64,000 nucleotides of DNA from Anagrus nilaparvatae (Eukaryota; Arthropoda; Insecta; Hymenoptera; Mymaridae): positions 53,102,501 through 53,166,500 of the forward strand of contig JAKSXM010000007.1 in the NCBI GenBank assembly GCA_022575985.1, in the 5' to 3' direction. Shown here piece by piece: positions 1 to 11,211 of this stretch; positions within the stretch are counted from its first letter, which is position 1; each line of letters starts with the position of its first letter. The notes beneath the pieces are model-generated. The model ran no database searches. It was not told where the DNA came from and worked only from the letters and a program-made list of their open reading frames with translations. The position numbers and the translations under genes are program-made.

Positions 1-1370
1 TAAGCCAATTTTGAAATTACAACTCATATATAACTACCTATAAAATTACAAAGGATTTTAAAATTTATGAATTATTATAAAATTATAAATGTCTTTACAA
101 TATATTGCTAAAAAATTAAAGAATTAATAAGAAAAAAAAATTGCGTGCTCAGTATATCCTTATAAATATTTATAATCTTTGTAATCACAAAATATGCTGC
201 AAGAATCTAAGTAGCCGAGAAGATCGTATAAAATAACAAATTTTTCGCAAATGATTATTGCGATAGAATTCGTTCCAGTCTAAAGAGTCTTAAAATATGT
301 ATATTTACAAGCTATTCTGATAAAAGATGATGGTTAATTTATACTTCTATACATCTCTGACGCGTGTATTTTATATTTGAGAAGCAGAAATAATGAATCT
401 GTCGGACTATAACATAGCATTTCTTTCTCTTTTTCGGAAGTCAATTCATTAATGATATGACCAATTTTGCTAAAACATTCTTGCGATCAAGACATAGGGT
501 TTAAGTTTTACTGGTTTCATCAAAAATACAATCGAATACAAAAGAAATTACAAATTTGTATTTTTCTATATTATTGCAATTTTGTTACCAACGCAGATAT
601 CCGATACTGACAGAGCTCGTCACCTGTTTGACTTTTTTGGGACTGCGTTTTTTCTCCGGATCTATTCATTTTTAGATTTCGCAGTAGAATTCTTGAATTG
701 CATTTGCTTTTGAATTGGGATTTGCATATTCGAGTATTTGAATTTTTACTTACCCTAAACTTGCTCTATTTTAATTTCTTTTAAGGCATATTAAAAAAAT
801 ACAAATTACAAGATTTTCCCAAAATAAAATTTACGAATTTGAAAGTAAAGTATTATTACTATATCAATTTATGAAAAAAAAATTATTTTACAAATAATCT
901 TTAAGTAGCATGCAAAAAAAAAAAAATTGTAAATTTGTTTTCTGTATCTTGCGAAATCGTATGAAAAAATACATTTTATATGTTTTATGTGTATACCTGT
1001 ATTTTTCACTTCCATGACTTAAAAGGCTTGTTTTACAAACATAAATATTACATATGTATTTTAAAAAAATGTTGCTCTAGAAATTAAACAAAGATAAGGA
1101 AATAGTTAAATTTTTACATTTTTTTGCATATATTATAAAAAAAATAGAAGTAAATAATAAAAAAGTACCGCAGTTGAAAAAATCTACTATAATTCGTTGG
1201 ATTATTGTAATATATTTTCAATTTCGAAATAATATTATACGAGTATATAAAAATTTTTAACAGTAATAATAAAGAGACTGAGAAAAAAGATATTATAAGA
1301 TGATTATAAAATACTATATCCTATGCTAAAGTGTTTATTAAAAATTTAATTGTACGTTTTAAAAATTTTG
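1..1370. other. AT-rich intergenic, nothing recognised
   Basis: I see no open frame with recognisable similarity, no transporter-type first exon and no clear inverted repeat here. The sequence is very AT-rich with many A and T runs. Confidence 0.5.
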
Positions 1371-1439
1371 CATAATATGTTAGGCTGAACTTTAATATTT
1401 TCAAAGGGTTCTTTAAAAGCTCTAGGAATCAAAAAATGG

Positions 1440-1770
1440 CAGTTAGGCATATAGGTTTTTTGGGTCGCTGATCACGATTTTCAGGATATTGTCTTAGAAA
1501 AATTGGGGGTTAAACCGAGGGTTAAACTTTAAATTTTAAAAAACATAAAATACATGAAAAATACGCCTTTAGGGGTAACTTTTGCTAACTATGGAGTGAA
1601 GCTGAGATCAGCGACCCAGAAATCCTATAAAGATAAAATGTGGACACTCAAGTAGCGATAATATAAAAAACACTTCTTTTAAAAGTAATTTTTCCTAATT
1701 AAAGGGTAAAGTCCTAATTTCTCATAGAAAAAAACCCGAAATTTGTGATCAGCGACCAAAAATTCCTATA
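1440..1770. repeat. Dispersed repeat carrying the GGGTCGCTGATCA motif
   Basis: A copy of a motif close to GGTTTTTTGGGTCGCTGATCA lies at about 1454. Reverse-complement forms follow at about 1606 and 1747, so motif copies face each other around a short T/A-rich body. The same motif recurs at least a dozen times in the window, for example near 20690, 20836, 20980, 25245, 27450, 27598, 31800 and 60556. This marks a dispersed repeat family. No coding capacity is seen. Confidence 0.6.
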
Positions 1771-1976
1771 CTAGACCAAATCTAGGGGTGACCCTGGCTG
1801 AATAGTATACTGCCAACACCGCATACTGACTGAAATATCATCCAATCAAAAATGTATAAATTATTTTTTGGCCACCCGCGGGCGTAAAATGCGGGTGTAC
1901 AATTTTTTGTAAAATTTCAGCACTCGTTTTAAGCCCAGTAGGGCAAAAAATACTCTAAGCACCATCGGCGAAATAC

Positions 1977-2056
1977 TTTAGACACTAGCGTGAACACATA
2001 TCACTCGTGCCCGGCTTCGCCGAGCACTCGTTCTGGTGTTCACGCTAGTGTCTAAA
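1977..2056. repeat. Perfect 21-bp inverted repeat with GC-rich loop
   Basis: Positions 1977-1997 and 2036-2056 are exact reverse complements (21 bp). The 38-bp loop contains the small palindrome CGGCTTCGCCG flanked by two CACTCG copies. GC content is far above the surroundings. It could be the tip of a degraded foldback element. It does not resemble any RNA gene I know. Confidence 0.7.
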
Positions 2057-2299
2057 CTTTTACACCCTCGATACTTAATATACTATTTGGCAAATTACAA
2101 AAAAAAAGGAAGATTCATTTTTATAAAAAAAGTTTATTTAAATAATTGAGTTAATTTTATAAAAATATGTCTAATTCTTTTTCTAATTTTATACACTTAG
2201 TAGCACATAAATTGTAATTTTTTCACTATTTTAATCTTAACCTTAATAATTTACTACTTAAATTTACAACTGCAGACTGTATTCATAAGGATTACAGTT

Positions 2300-2602
2300 G
2301 GGGGCTTGCATGGGTCAGAATTTTAATAATTTTTTTTGCATAATTTGAAACTTGATTAAAAAATATTAGGTACGTATTTTTTTGTTTTTCAAAAAAATGA
2401 AAATTAAAAAAATGTTGACGCTAACTGCGTATACAAATACATTGTGACATCACACCTCTGACGAACCTCTGATATTTAAAACCTTTGTAACTCCGTTAAT
2501 TTTGGTAATTTAAAAAAATAAAAAAATACGTGTCCGATATTTTTTTTGTAGTTTCAGATTATGTAAAAAAAATTATCAACATTTTGACCCATGCAAGCCT
2601 CC
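2300..2602. mobile_element. MITE, about 300 bp, TIR GGCTTGCATGGGTCA
   Basis: Left end GGGGCTTGCATGGGTCAGAA and right end TTGACCCATGCAAGCCTCC are inverted repeats. The match continues about 50 bp inward with a few differences. There is no coding capacity, so this is a non-autonomous DNA element. Target-site duplication is unclear. Confidence 0.75.
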
Positions 2603-4146
2603 TGTTAGCACTCGAATCTATAGCATACATAATTATAAAGTAAAAAAAATTGGAAATTACATAAATATTTACATTATTTCACCATATTACAAAATATTTC
2701 TTACTAAACTAAAATTACACATTTTGTGAATCCTTAATACTTTTTTTATATAAAATTTTTGCATTTTCCAATTCTTCTTGTATTTGTTGTAATGATTTAC
2801 CTTTGGTGTCAGGAATCATAATAATAAAAAATGGCAAAACTACTAAAATAACCAACGCTATTAAAATAAAAAAGTAATAATCACCTAATAACAAAACCAA
2901 ATTAAAGTAATGCACATCTAAAATCATATTTGCAAAGTAAACCAATAATCTGCTACATAAATTCGCGATTAACGAAACAATACCTTTAACATTTGATGGA
3001 AATATTTCTCCTAACAACATGTTACCAATTGTTAGTAAACCTGTTGAAATGCTAAAAAAAAATAATGCTATTGAAATTACTGGCAAAATATTACTTTTGA
3101 AGTTTTTTTTATGTTCAAACATGTAAAAATATACTGCTAAAACTATTATTGAGAAAAGAACACCAAATTTTAAAATTATTAACCAAATTCTCCAAAATCT
3201 TTCGATTAAAAATATTGACAATATTGCAAAAATTAGACAAACATGTTCTATAAATATTAAAGGATCAATTGTAATTATTTCTGTTTTTTCTGCAATTTTA
3301 TGCACAGAAAATTTAAAAAGAATTCCACTTATTTCTACAAACATAAATAAAATCACAGTCGTAAATAAATTTTTGAAAAAGCTAGCGTTATCTCTAAAAT
3401 TCATGAAAATATTCTTTATCGATATATTTTTTTTGTTAACGTATTTTTTAATATCATTTAATTCGTCATCTACATTTTCTTGCCCTCTATAACTTTGCAA
3501 CGATTTTTCAGCTTCTGCGAATCTATTTAATTTTGCTAAATTATATGGCGAATCGGGTAAATAAAATAAAATAATAGCTCCAATTAAGCTAATAATTAAA
3601 AATACTGAACTATAATTTATGATTGTAAGTGAAAAAGTTCTGAGTAAAATATTTTCTATCGTCAGGCCTAACAGAATACCAATAGATATCGTTGCAAAAA
3701 AAGTCCCCCTGCTATTTGAGTTTGCTATTTCTGCACAGTAAATTGGAGAACTAACAAATGACATGCCAACTCCTAATCCAGAAATTTTCCTGGTTATCGC
3801 AAACAATAATACTGAATTTGAATTTATCATTGACATCCAGCTTAATAATAATGGAAGAGAAGATAAAAAAATTGTATTTTTGCTTCCATAATATTGTATT
3901 GAAATTCCTCCTAATATTATTCCAAGTAATTTTCCTAAGAGAAAAAATTTTTCTATCCAGTAATTATCAGATTTATCGAAATTCATAATAAATTCGTATT
4001 CAGAAATAAACAACCATCCTAAATGTGCTCCAACTTGTGTTTATAAAATTATTACTAAAAAAAAAATATTATTATTGTGAAAAAAATTAATTAAAAAATA
4101 TAATTGGACGTATTTAAGTAAATCTTTATTAGAGTTTTCTAATTCC

Positions 4147-4269
4147 CGATCAAAACAGAATAGTTGCAGGCCATCTTTTGTCACATGGCCCAGCGGTGGT
4201 CAGAAAGTGGGCTGCCACCGGGCCTCGTGACATTTAGGTGGCAAGCCACCTACTGTTTCGTTTTGATCG
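4147..4269. mobile_element. MITE in the intron of transporter copy 1
   Basis: The ends CGATCAAAAC and GTTTTGATCG are inverted repeats, and the body is GC-richer with imperfect self-complementarity (GGTGGC and GCCACC blocks). About 123 bp, non-coding, wholly inside the 415-bp intron. Confidence 0.7.
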
Positions 4270-4469
4270 AGTTATCATCTGATGCAAGTATTTTAAATAG
4301 TATAATTTTTATTTTTACTAATTGGATCATAAATATGTTTAGCTATGTCTGCATTTTAATTCTAAGTAAAAAAAAAATCGGAAACATGTATTTTAAATAT
4401 TATTCTTAAAACTCTTTTGGATTCGCTCAAATGCATGGTATCACAGAAATTATAATTATATTATATTAC

Positions 4470-4521
4470 CTCCAGTAACTGCTATCCATAATGAATTGAA
4501 ATTCTTGATAAAATTCTTCAT
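4470..4521 (-). CDS. Exon 1 of transporter copy 1
   Basis: A 52-nt exon beginning ATG at 4521 and encoding MKNFIKNFNSLWIAVTG plus one base. It ends GGAG before the donor GTAAT. The start context (AAATATGAAG) and the end (GGAG/GTA) recur in copies 2 and 3, which is the evidence for a conserved tiny first exon. This copy is 4 codons longer than the others. Confidence 0.8.
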
Positions 4522-4792
4522 ATTTAAATTAGATTTTAGAAGTGATAACAAATAAATTTATTTGACTAAAATTAAACTTTTGTAATAATTAGACCAGAAT
4601 TTTAAGCAAGGCCAGTATATTTTTTAAAACTGTAAGTATACGAATAAGCAATTTTTGGTAGTTTCGTCTGTAGCGTCATTAGCAGACCTAACGAAATTCA
4701 GGAACTTTAAAGCATGCATTATGCATTATTGGAGAGCATGCATTTCTGCTTTACGACACGCTCCATTGTCTTCTAGCAAAGAATATATTATA

Positions 4793-4923
4793 TACAGGGT
4801 GATCCTTAGTGGGACGTGATTTTTCTTTTATTAGGCCCATTGCTATTCGTTATTGCTTGTAATCTTGGCTGTCATTGGTCAACCGATTAGAAAACAATGC
4901 GCCCCGCTCTGGATCACCGTGTA
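4793..4923. mobile_element. 131-bp MITE, TIR TACAGGGTGATCC, copy 1
   Basis: Ends TACAGGGTGATCC and GGATCACCGTGTA are near-perfect inverted repeats flanked by TA-rich sequence. A second copy of almost the same length is at 32482-32611. The shared interior includes GCTTGTAATCTT and AAACAATGC, so the two are one family. Confidence 0.85.
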
Positions 4924-5399
4924 CATATATTCTTTGTTCAGGTGGTTTTAATCTCTTGTACAGCTGACGTCAGGTATTAAAATCAGGTACTTGTGGCGTC
5001 TTTGGAAGATTTTTAATTTTGTAAATAAATACATAGTTCGATGTTAATCTTTACTGTTTTCTTTACGTGATCTTCAAAATATGCGGTTTGTTATGTTCGT
5101 AATTAATTTTTACATATTTTATATTTCTAGGAAATAACGTTTCTTTAATCAAAATGGAAATATATCAATTTTAGTTTTTGACCAACATGGTGAACTTTTT
5201 TCGACTATTTTTCAAATTAGAATTTTATGATAAAACAGGCTAGATTCCATAAATTAATCGAAAAGATTTTGTGCTCAAATTTTATTAACTTAATAATAAA
5301 TACACTGTAAAAGTTTTCAAATATGTACGTTATAGCTATCTAATTTGCCAATGCTTTTGCAAAATTTATAACTTTTACATTAAAAATTATACACACAGT

Positions 5400-7160
5400 T
5401 ATACGTTGACGTCAACATTATCAATTCTCGTACTATCCAGGGCTTCAGATAATAATTTTAAAATTTAATTCACCATAGAAAAAAAAGGAATATTCAAAAA
5501 ATAGTAATTACTTTTTAATTATCATATATTTGGTTTTGTAAAATGTACATACAATAAATAATACTTATAGTAAATAATAGCTACATTTTTATTTACATCA
5601 AACTTTTTGAAAAAAAGTAACCATCATGTAAAACATATAAATAGAAGTAATAGTCACAGCACCCAATAATTTTAAAAGGAGTTAAATGGATCCAAGTTAG
5701 TGGATTATACGTATTTTTGGTCACTAAAAACATTTTTGAAGGCTTCAACCATTTTCCAATGGCTAATTTTGAGTAATTGATGCTGGATTCCCGAAACTAA
5801 GCACAACATATAAATAAAAAATATTATATAAAATTTTTTTAAATATTATTGATTGAGCTAAAATTTGGTGATTTTCCGTACTACTGAGCACCATTTCAAA
5901 ATCAAATTTAAAAAATTTACAATAGTAGGCTTCAAAACCTGGGTTTATAATCTCGAAATCGGTAATTTATAGATTTTGGAATCGCTGATCACAACCCTGA
6001 ATGTAATTTTGGACTTGAGTAAAAAAGCTTATATAAATTTTTTGTGATGGCAAATTAAGAGATAATAATAATAATAATTATAAATCTGCGTTAAAATGTA
6101 AAAAATAGATTAAACTAAATGAATTAGTTATAAAACTTAGAAATCCGCCATTGTGAATTTTAAAAATCTGATTTCAGAATCGTGACCAGGGATCCAAAAA
6201 AATTAAGGTATATCAAAATTCAGCTTAATCAGCAAATATTTATAAAAAAGTGTATTTTTTGAAAAGTTTTTGCTTATTTTGAACAATTTAGTATTAATTA
6301 TACTCCAAACTGGCCATTTGAAAATTGATGAAACCTTTAAAATCATTTTTAGCTAAAAATAAGTATGATTCACTAAGCGATTTTACACCGTCGTATTAAA
6401 CTTGCCCAAATAGTTAATATTCTGCTTACACTGACAAGAGTAGATTCGCTCACTGAGGGGGATCCATCTTACTCCATTTAAAATTTTTGGATCTGTAAAA
6501 TTGCTGGCGCTTGACTATATAATAATTGACATAACTTGATGATTGATTATTTAACTTAAAGAGATAGTATAGTAAGTATTAATAAATATAAATATAAATA
6601 TATATCAATAAAAGTTAATACAGTCCAATTTCTTTTTGATTAATTTATTAGCGCCTTTAGATAGCGGCCTTATTTAAATACTGCACATTAAAAAAAACGT
6701 ACACAATATAACTACAGTTTAGTAATATTACTACACTAATAGCACTAAATTAAAAATTTAATAATTTTTTACTCAGACACGACCCAACTTAGGAAGAGCA
6801 AATATACATGTTTGTTATACGTGTAATAGAAACATATTTTAGTTTTTAAAAATAAAAATGTAGTTATATTTTGAGCATTTTTTTTACTGCGTGGTCAATG
6901 ATACTAAAAAACTGACTTCAGAATCTGAAGGAGCATGTCTTTTTTTTTACGCAATCATCTTTAAATACATAAAAAGTCATTTTTCAGCCTATTTTGAAGC
7001 AAAAAATCAAGCGATTGTCAATTAATAATTGGTCACACCAGCGCTAATGGGTTAAATAATGTTCTTATGGTTTAATAAATATTTGTTTAATTTGTTCATT
7101 CTGCAAATACTAATTACGGTAGTTTTAAAACATAAATAACGAAGTTTACAAAAATATAAT
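5400..7160. other. Intergenic between transporter copies 1 and 2
   Basis: No gene seen. Around 5500-5610 and 7080-7140 the sequence resembles the 3' flank of copy 3 (10930-11030 and 11095-11160). The tandem duplication therefore reached beyond the coding region, and about 1.4 kb was later inserted on the copy-2 side. Confidence 0.55.
5860..6260. repeat. Dispersed repeat shared with 63.5-63.9 kb
   Basis: The segment around 6120-6200 (TTTTAAAAATCTGATTTCAG, then GATCCAAAAAA) matches 63780-63850 in the same orientation with scattered differences. It also carries degenerate forms of the GCTGATCAC motif. Non-coding. Confidence 0.6.
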
Positions 7161-7167
7161 AGGATAT

Positions 7168-7306
7168 TACGACCCCGTGTCCAAAAAAGAATGGCCCTAA
7201 TATAGCTTATAAATTATTTTAATTATATTACTAGAAAAACCCGAGGATTTGGAATTGCTATTTGGCACGTCCGTTTTTATCCTGCTCTTGATGGACCAGG
7301 GTCGTA
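7168..7306. mobile_element. 139-bp MITE, TIR TACGACCC
   Basis: TACGACCCCGTGTCC at the left and GGACCAGGGTCGTA at the right form an imperfect terminal inverted repeat. Related fragments occur near 13840-13875 and 46130-46215 and, inverted, near 52000-52120. Non-coding. Confidence 0.65.
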
Positions 7307-7432
7307 TAAGATTTTTTTTTTTCATCAGTGATATTTTACGGCCAAGCAATTACGCGTTTCTAGCCACCGAAATAAAATTACATTCTTAATATTTTATCTA
7401 CTCATTCGATACATTTTAAAAATTCATATTAT

Positions 7433-9874
7433 TTAGACTATAGAATTTTTTTGTTTTTTAAATTCTTCTTTTATTTCAAATAATGATTTGCCTTTTGTTT
7501 CAGGAATAAAACATATAATAAACGGAAAACCTAATACCACAATTATTCCTAATAAAAGATTTACACTAAATTTTCCAATTGACAGGACTAATGTATAATA
7601 CAATAATGAAGCAATCGAATCTGTTGAGCGACCAAACAAATTTATAATGATAGACACGATTGCTTTAATATTTGACGGAAACAGTTCTCCTATTAACAAA
7701 TTTGACATTGTAAATAAGCCTATTTTAAGGCTAGCGAAAAATAATGGAATTGAAATAATTGGTAAAAATTGAAATAATTTTGTTTCTTTGTCTTGTTCTA
7801 GCATATAAAAATAAGTGGTTAACATAGAGATCGACAAATACATGATAGAATTCATGATCAATAACCACGATTTTCTTTTCGATTTGTCAATTAAAAATAC
7901 AGATAAAATTGAAAATACTAGACTCGTACCGTCAATCCATCTAAATATTTTAGAAGAGTCGGTTAAGTCAATTCTCGTTTCTTTAAAAATTAAATCAGAA
8001 TAACAATAAAAAGAACCAACTATTTCCATATAAATAAACAGCGCTGTAATAGTGAAGAAATTTTTTATGAAGTTGATGTTTCCAAAATTTTCAAAAATTT
8101 TTGTGCTCGATACATATTTTTTAATATCCTCTAACTCTTCACTGACATTTTCCTTCAGCCTGTAATATTGCAAAGATTCTTTTGCTTTTGTGAAATCTTC
8201 GAATTTCGCCAAGTTATAAGGTGAATCAGGTAAATTATATAAAATTATAACTCCAATTAGAGAAATTAATAAAAGTATTAAACTATGAATTAGAGTACTT
8301 GATGGAAATATGTGTTCTAAATTAGTTACTAACGTGTAAGAAAATGGGATACCAATGGATACTGTTGCGAAAAATGCACCTCTGTTTTTTGAATTTGTTA
8401 TTTCTGCACAGAACATAGGAGAGCTAACGAAAGCCATCCCAATTCCTAATCCAGCAGTGATTTTAATTAAATATATTAACAACATTGAATCAGCAAATAT
8501 TATTGAAATCCAACTTAATAAAAATGGAATAGAAGATAAAAAAATAGCATTTTTGCTTCCATAAAATTGTATTAATACTCCTCCTGTTAATATTCCCAAC
8601 AATTGTCCAACAAATATGGAACTTTCTATGTAAGAAGCTTCGTAATCATTTATAGAACCAGAAGATATTAGGTTAGTTGAATGAATATTGTTCCATTTTA
8701 AATGAAATCCAATTTGTATTTGTAGTAATATTGCTAAAAAATGTACAATTATTTTCAAAATGTTTGTATGTGCTTCAAAAGTTCTAGTTATTAACTGATT
8801 ACATTTTATGTAAATAAATTTGTTTGAATAGATACAAAAGAGTGCATTTACCTACGGGTATGGGTTAACGCTATGTATTAAGAAGGTATCTCAGACACCT
8901 TGAGTTTAATTTTATGGACCTTCTTTTAATCTTTTAGATGATCTCATTTTCAAATAGAGCAGAAACTAAATATTTTTTGTTGTTTTTGAATTTTACAAAC
9001 TAAATGTTTACAAACAGGGGTATTTGAAAAAGGCTCAAATTTTAGGGGGTGGGGGTCAAATGGATTTAAAACAGAAAGCTTTGGTAAAAAAAGGATAGCT
9101 TAATTTAGTGGATTCTGAAGAATGCATGACTTACAATAAGTTGGATGTAGAGAGTTGAATAATTTTGAATTAGGGACTTAGAATATTTCAGGTTTCTGAA
9201 TTTAGGATAATTTCAATTTAGGCACTTATTATAATTTAAGTTCCAGGACTTATAATAAATAGGGAGTATAAGTTAAAACTTTTACATAAGTGAACATTAA
9301 TCTGACTGTTATTTTAAAAAATCGCTTGGATTTTCGATTATCGGGTAGAAAAAGTTGTCAATTATCAAAAAAAAAAAGATTTACAAAATTAGTATTTTCA
9401 AAATGAGCTATAATTTTGGGGATCTTATTTTTTGGTAATCGACAACTTTTTTTACCTGGTAGTCGAAAATCCAAGTGATTTTTTAAAATAACTGTCAGGC
9501 TAGTGAACATGTTCCATGCTCGTTGGTTAACACACAAACCAGTTATAAGTTTTTTTTTACCGTAAAGAAATTGTACCTCCGGTAAAAATTTTTATGAATT
9601 TTTATTCGTCTTTTTAACTGAAATTGCTTGTAATAAAATATAATTTTGGAATACTTTGAATTGTGTTTTAAACATTTTCTCACTTCGAATTGTAGCTATA
9701 ATTGTATCCACAGCACTAAATATACCACTTTAAGATTATATTGAAACAAGATATCTATATTTTTTAAAATTTAGTAATCAGCTAATAACGAGAACTTTTA
9801 GGAATTTTCGTTTAATGCACTTAAATTATTTTACCTCCAACAGCTGCTGCCCTTAAGGGATTAAAACACTTCAT
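7433..9874 (-). CDS. Sugar (trehalose-type) transporter copy 2
   Basis: MFS sugar porter, 446 codons: exon 1 is 9874-9835 and exon 2 is 8733-7433, with a 1101-bp GT-AG intron. The protein probably moves trehalose or another sugar across the plasma membrane; the substrate cannot be read from sequence. Visible signatures are FCAEI then NRGAFFATVSIG after helix 4, LPDSPYNLAKF before the central loop, GELFPSN at helix 10 and PETKGKSL at the C-terminus. About 12 hydrophobic segments are spread along the chain. An ATG at 8758 opens an alternative unspliced start (MKIIVHFLAILLQ), but that stretch is the intron end in the other copies, so I prefer the spliced model. Close in sequence to copy 3 and intact. 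Confidence 0.9.
8990..9560. repeat. Dispersed repeat (GTTCCATGCTCGTTGG family), split by a foldback insert
   Basis: Contains phrases such as GGACTTAGAATATTT in degenerate tandem array, a G-run segment near 9050, and GAACATGTTCCATGCTCGTTGG with ACACAAACCAGTTATAA. These phrases recur near 16960-17320, 32190-32480, 38575-38722, 40340-40510, 40740-41060 and 57610-57895. The copy lies in the intron of transporter copy 2 and is interrupted at 9298-9502. Confidence 0.65.
9298..9502. mobile_element. Small hAT-like foldback MITE with 8-bp duplication
   Basis: The ends TAATCTGACTGTTATTTT and AAAATAACTGTCAGGCTA pair along about 70 bp of each arm. GTGAACAT flanks both sides (9290-9297 and 9503-9510). 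An 8-bp target duplication fits the hAT superfamily. It split an older dispersed repeat. Confidence 0.8.
9835..9874 (-). CDS. Exon 1 of transporter copy 2
   Basis: 40-nt exon from ATG at 9874 encoding MKCFNPLRAAAVG plus one base, followed by donor GTAAAATAA. Joining the final G to the CA at 8733 makes an Ala codon and continues ILLQIQIGFHL in frame. Support is conservation with the corresponding exons at 4470-4521 and 14201-14240. Confidence 0.85.
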
Positions 9875-10140
9875 ATTTAACGTATAAAATATACTTGAAT
9901 TACTGTTATTTAGAATGAACTATAAAAGATAGTTGTTTTTAAAGTATAGTAGGTATTACATATTACATTATCATACTCATTGTTAGAAATGATAATTTTC
10001 GGAGATAATAATTTTTTTGGTAATTCTTATGATAATATATATATTATATATATATATAAGATATATATTAACTCAATTTTATTTCTTAAACTAGATTATA
10101 AAATTATTCAATTCTTATGTTTCTTTTTGTTGAAATTGCG
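9875..10140 (-). promoter_or_regulatory. Conserved 5' flank of transporter copy 2
   Basis: Immediately upstream of exon 1 the sequence shares blocks with the region upstream of copy 3 (14241-14470). Examples are a GTATAGTA element, TATCGTACTCA-like sequence, GATAATTTT..GGAG, and AAACTAGATTATAAAATT. The similarity marks the duplicated promoter region; no individual factor site can be named. A TA-dinucleotide run is at about 10040-10070. Confidence 0.45.
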
Positions 10141-11210
10141 TCGCAGCTAACACTGGGCGCATAGTTTTTTATGTATTGACCTATTTGTTTTCTTGAATCC
10201 TTTAAAGTATCATTTTTACCCTTGTAGGGTGAATAAGTGTAGTTTTAAAAGCTTCTGAGAAAACGTATTTTTTGGGTTCAAAATTGATTTCGTTTTATAG
10301 AATTTTTTACTCGTTCAAATTCGAAATTACTTTAAGTCCCATTTGACTTCCCCTCCAATTTTTTCAAGCTTTTTAGGGTACCTCTCCCTATAAAACTGTT
10401 CTCTAAAACTGTTCTAAAAAAGGCCAGTATTTCTAAGGTACAATCGGACCATTCAAGTTTTACCGTTTACCCACGCTTCAATTTGACAGGGATAAATTTT
10501 TATAGTCAGAATTCCTTAATTTTAGTGTTAATATTGAAAAATAAAAATATTTATTTTTTCTATTCACGTTTGTTTTAATTTCACTGGAAACACAAAAATA
10601 AAATTAAAAAAAATTATCCTTTTTTTACGTTACGGTCACTAGGGAACAAAAAGTTCCCAAGAAATTTTAGCACCAACTTCTGATGGTTGTATAAACTAAA
10701 CATCTTTCCAACTAGAATCTACAGCACCTGAGCTATTAAGGGAAACCTTCTTCGAAACACTTATGATATCCAGGATCCTTCTACTTAAATTTTTAATTCA
10801 GTTACACCCACGTTACAACTGGCAAAAAACGGTTGGGGCCGTTCGACACATGTGTGACTCTGGAGGGTTAAATACAATTTATTATTTAAAAGTAGATAAA
10901 TAAAATAAATATTCGAAAATTGCAATTAATTTTTAATTAAAATATATTTGTTATTATAAATTGTACACAAAATAAATAATACTTATATCTACATTTGTAT
11001 TTACATATCACTTTCTAAAAAAAAAAGTGACAAACGGGAAAAAACCCCGGTTTGGTAGTGCGCATCACTAAATAAAAAACTGATATAATATAAAATATTT
11101 AATTAAATATTTGTTCCATTTGCTCATTTCCGCAAATACTAATTTTAAATTAAACATAAAACACATTTTCTTCTTATACATAAAAAAGTCCAAGTGAATT
11201 TTCATTACTT
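10140..11210. other. Intergenic between transporter copies 2 and 3
   Basis: No gene is seen. The 10930-11030 part matches the 3' flank of copy 2 (about 5500-5610), marking the limit of the duplicated unit. The remainder is AT-rich with no structure I can name. Confidence 0.45.
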
Positions 11211-11211
11211 A

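Larger units (their letters stand above)
2715..4521 (-). pseudogene. Sugar (trehalose-type) transporter copy 1, nonsense codon near 5' end
   Basis: MFS sugar-porter family member resembling insect facilitated trehalose transporters. Such proteins are plasma-membrane uniporters with 12 membrane helices. Exon 1 is 4521-4470 and exon 2 is 4054-2715; the 415-bp intron has GT and AG ends. Family signatures are present: CAEIANS-SRG after helix 4, the mid-protein LPDSPYNLAKL segment, GEIFPSN near helix 10, and the C-terminal PDTKGKSL motif. Relative to copies 2 and 3, codon 22 is TAA (complement of 4043-4041) where they have CAA, so the spliced frame is cut in the N-terminal helix. The remaining 440 or so codons are open. 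Either inactivation is recent, or translation starts downstream (an internal Met lies at MNFDKSDN) giving a protein lacking helix 1, or this is a sequence error. The helix-3-side motif is GSKN in all three copies rather than the usual GRK/R. Confidence 0.8.

Noticed and set aside
7815..8564. Plus-strand frames over transporter copy 2 (and 11246-11791 over copy 3)
   Set aside because: Antisense shadows of well-supported transporter exons.
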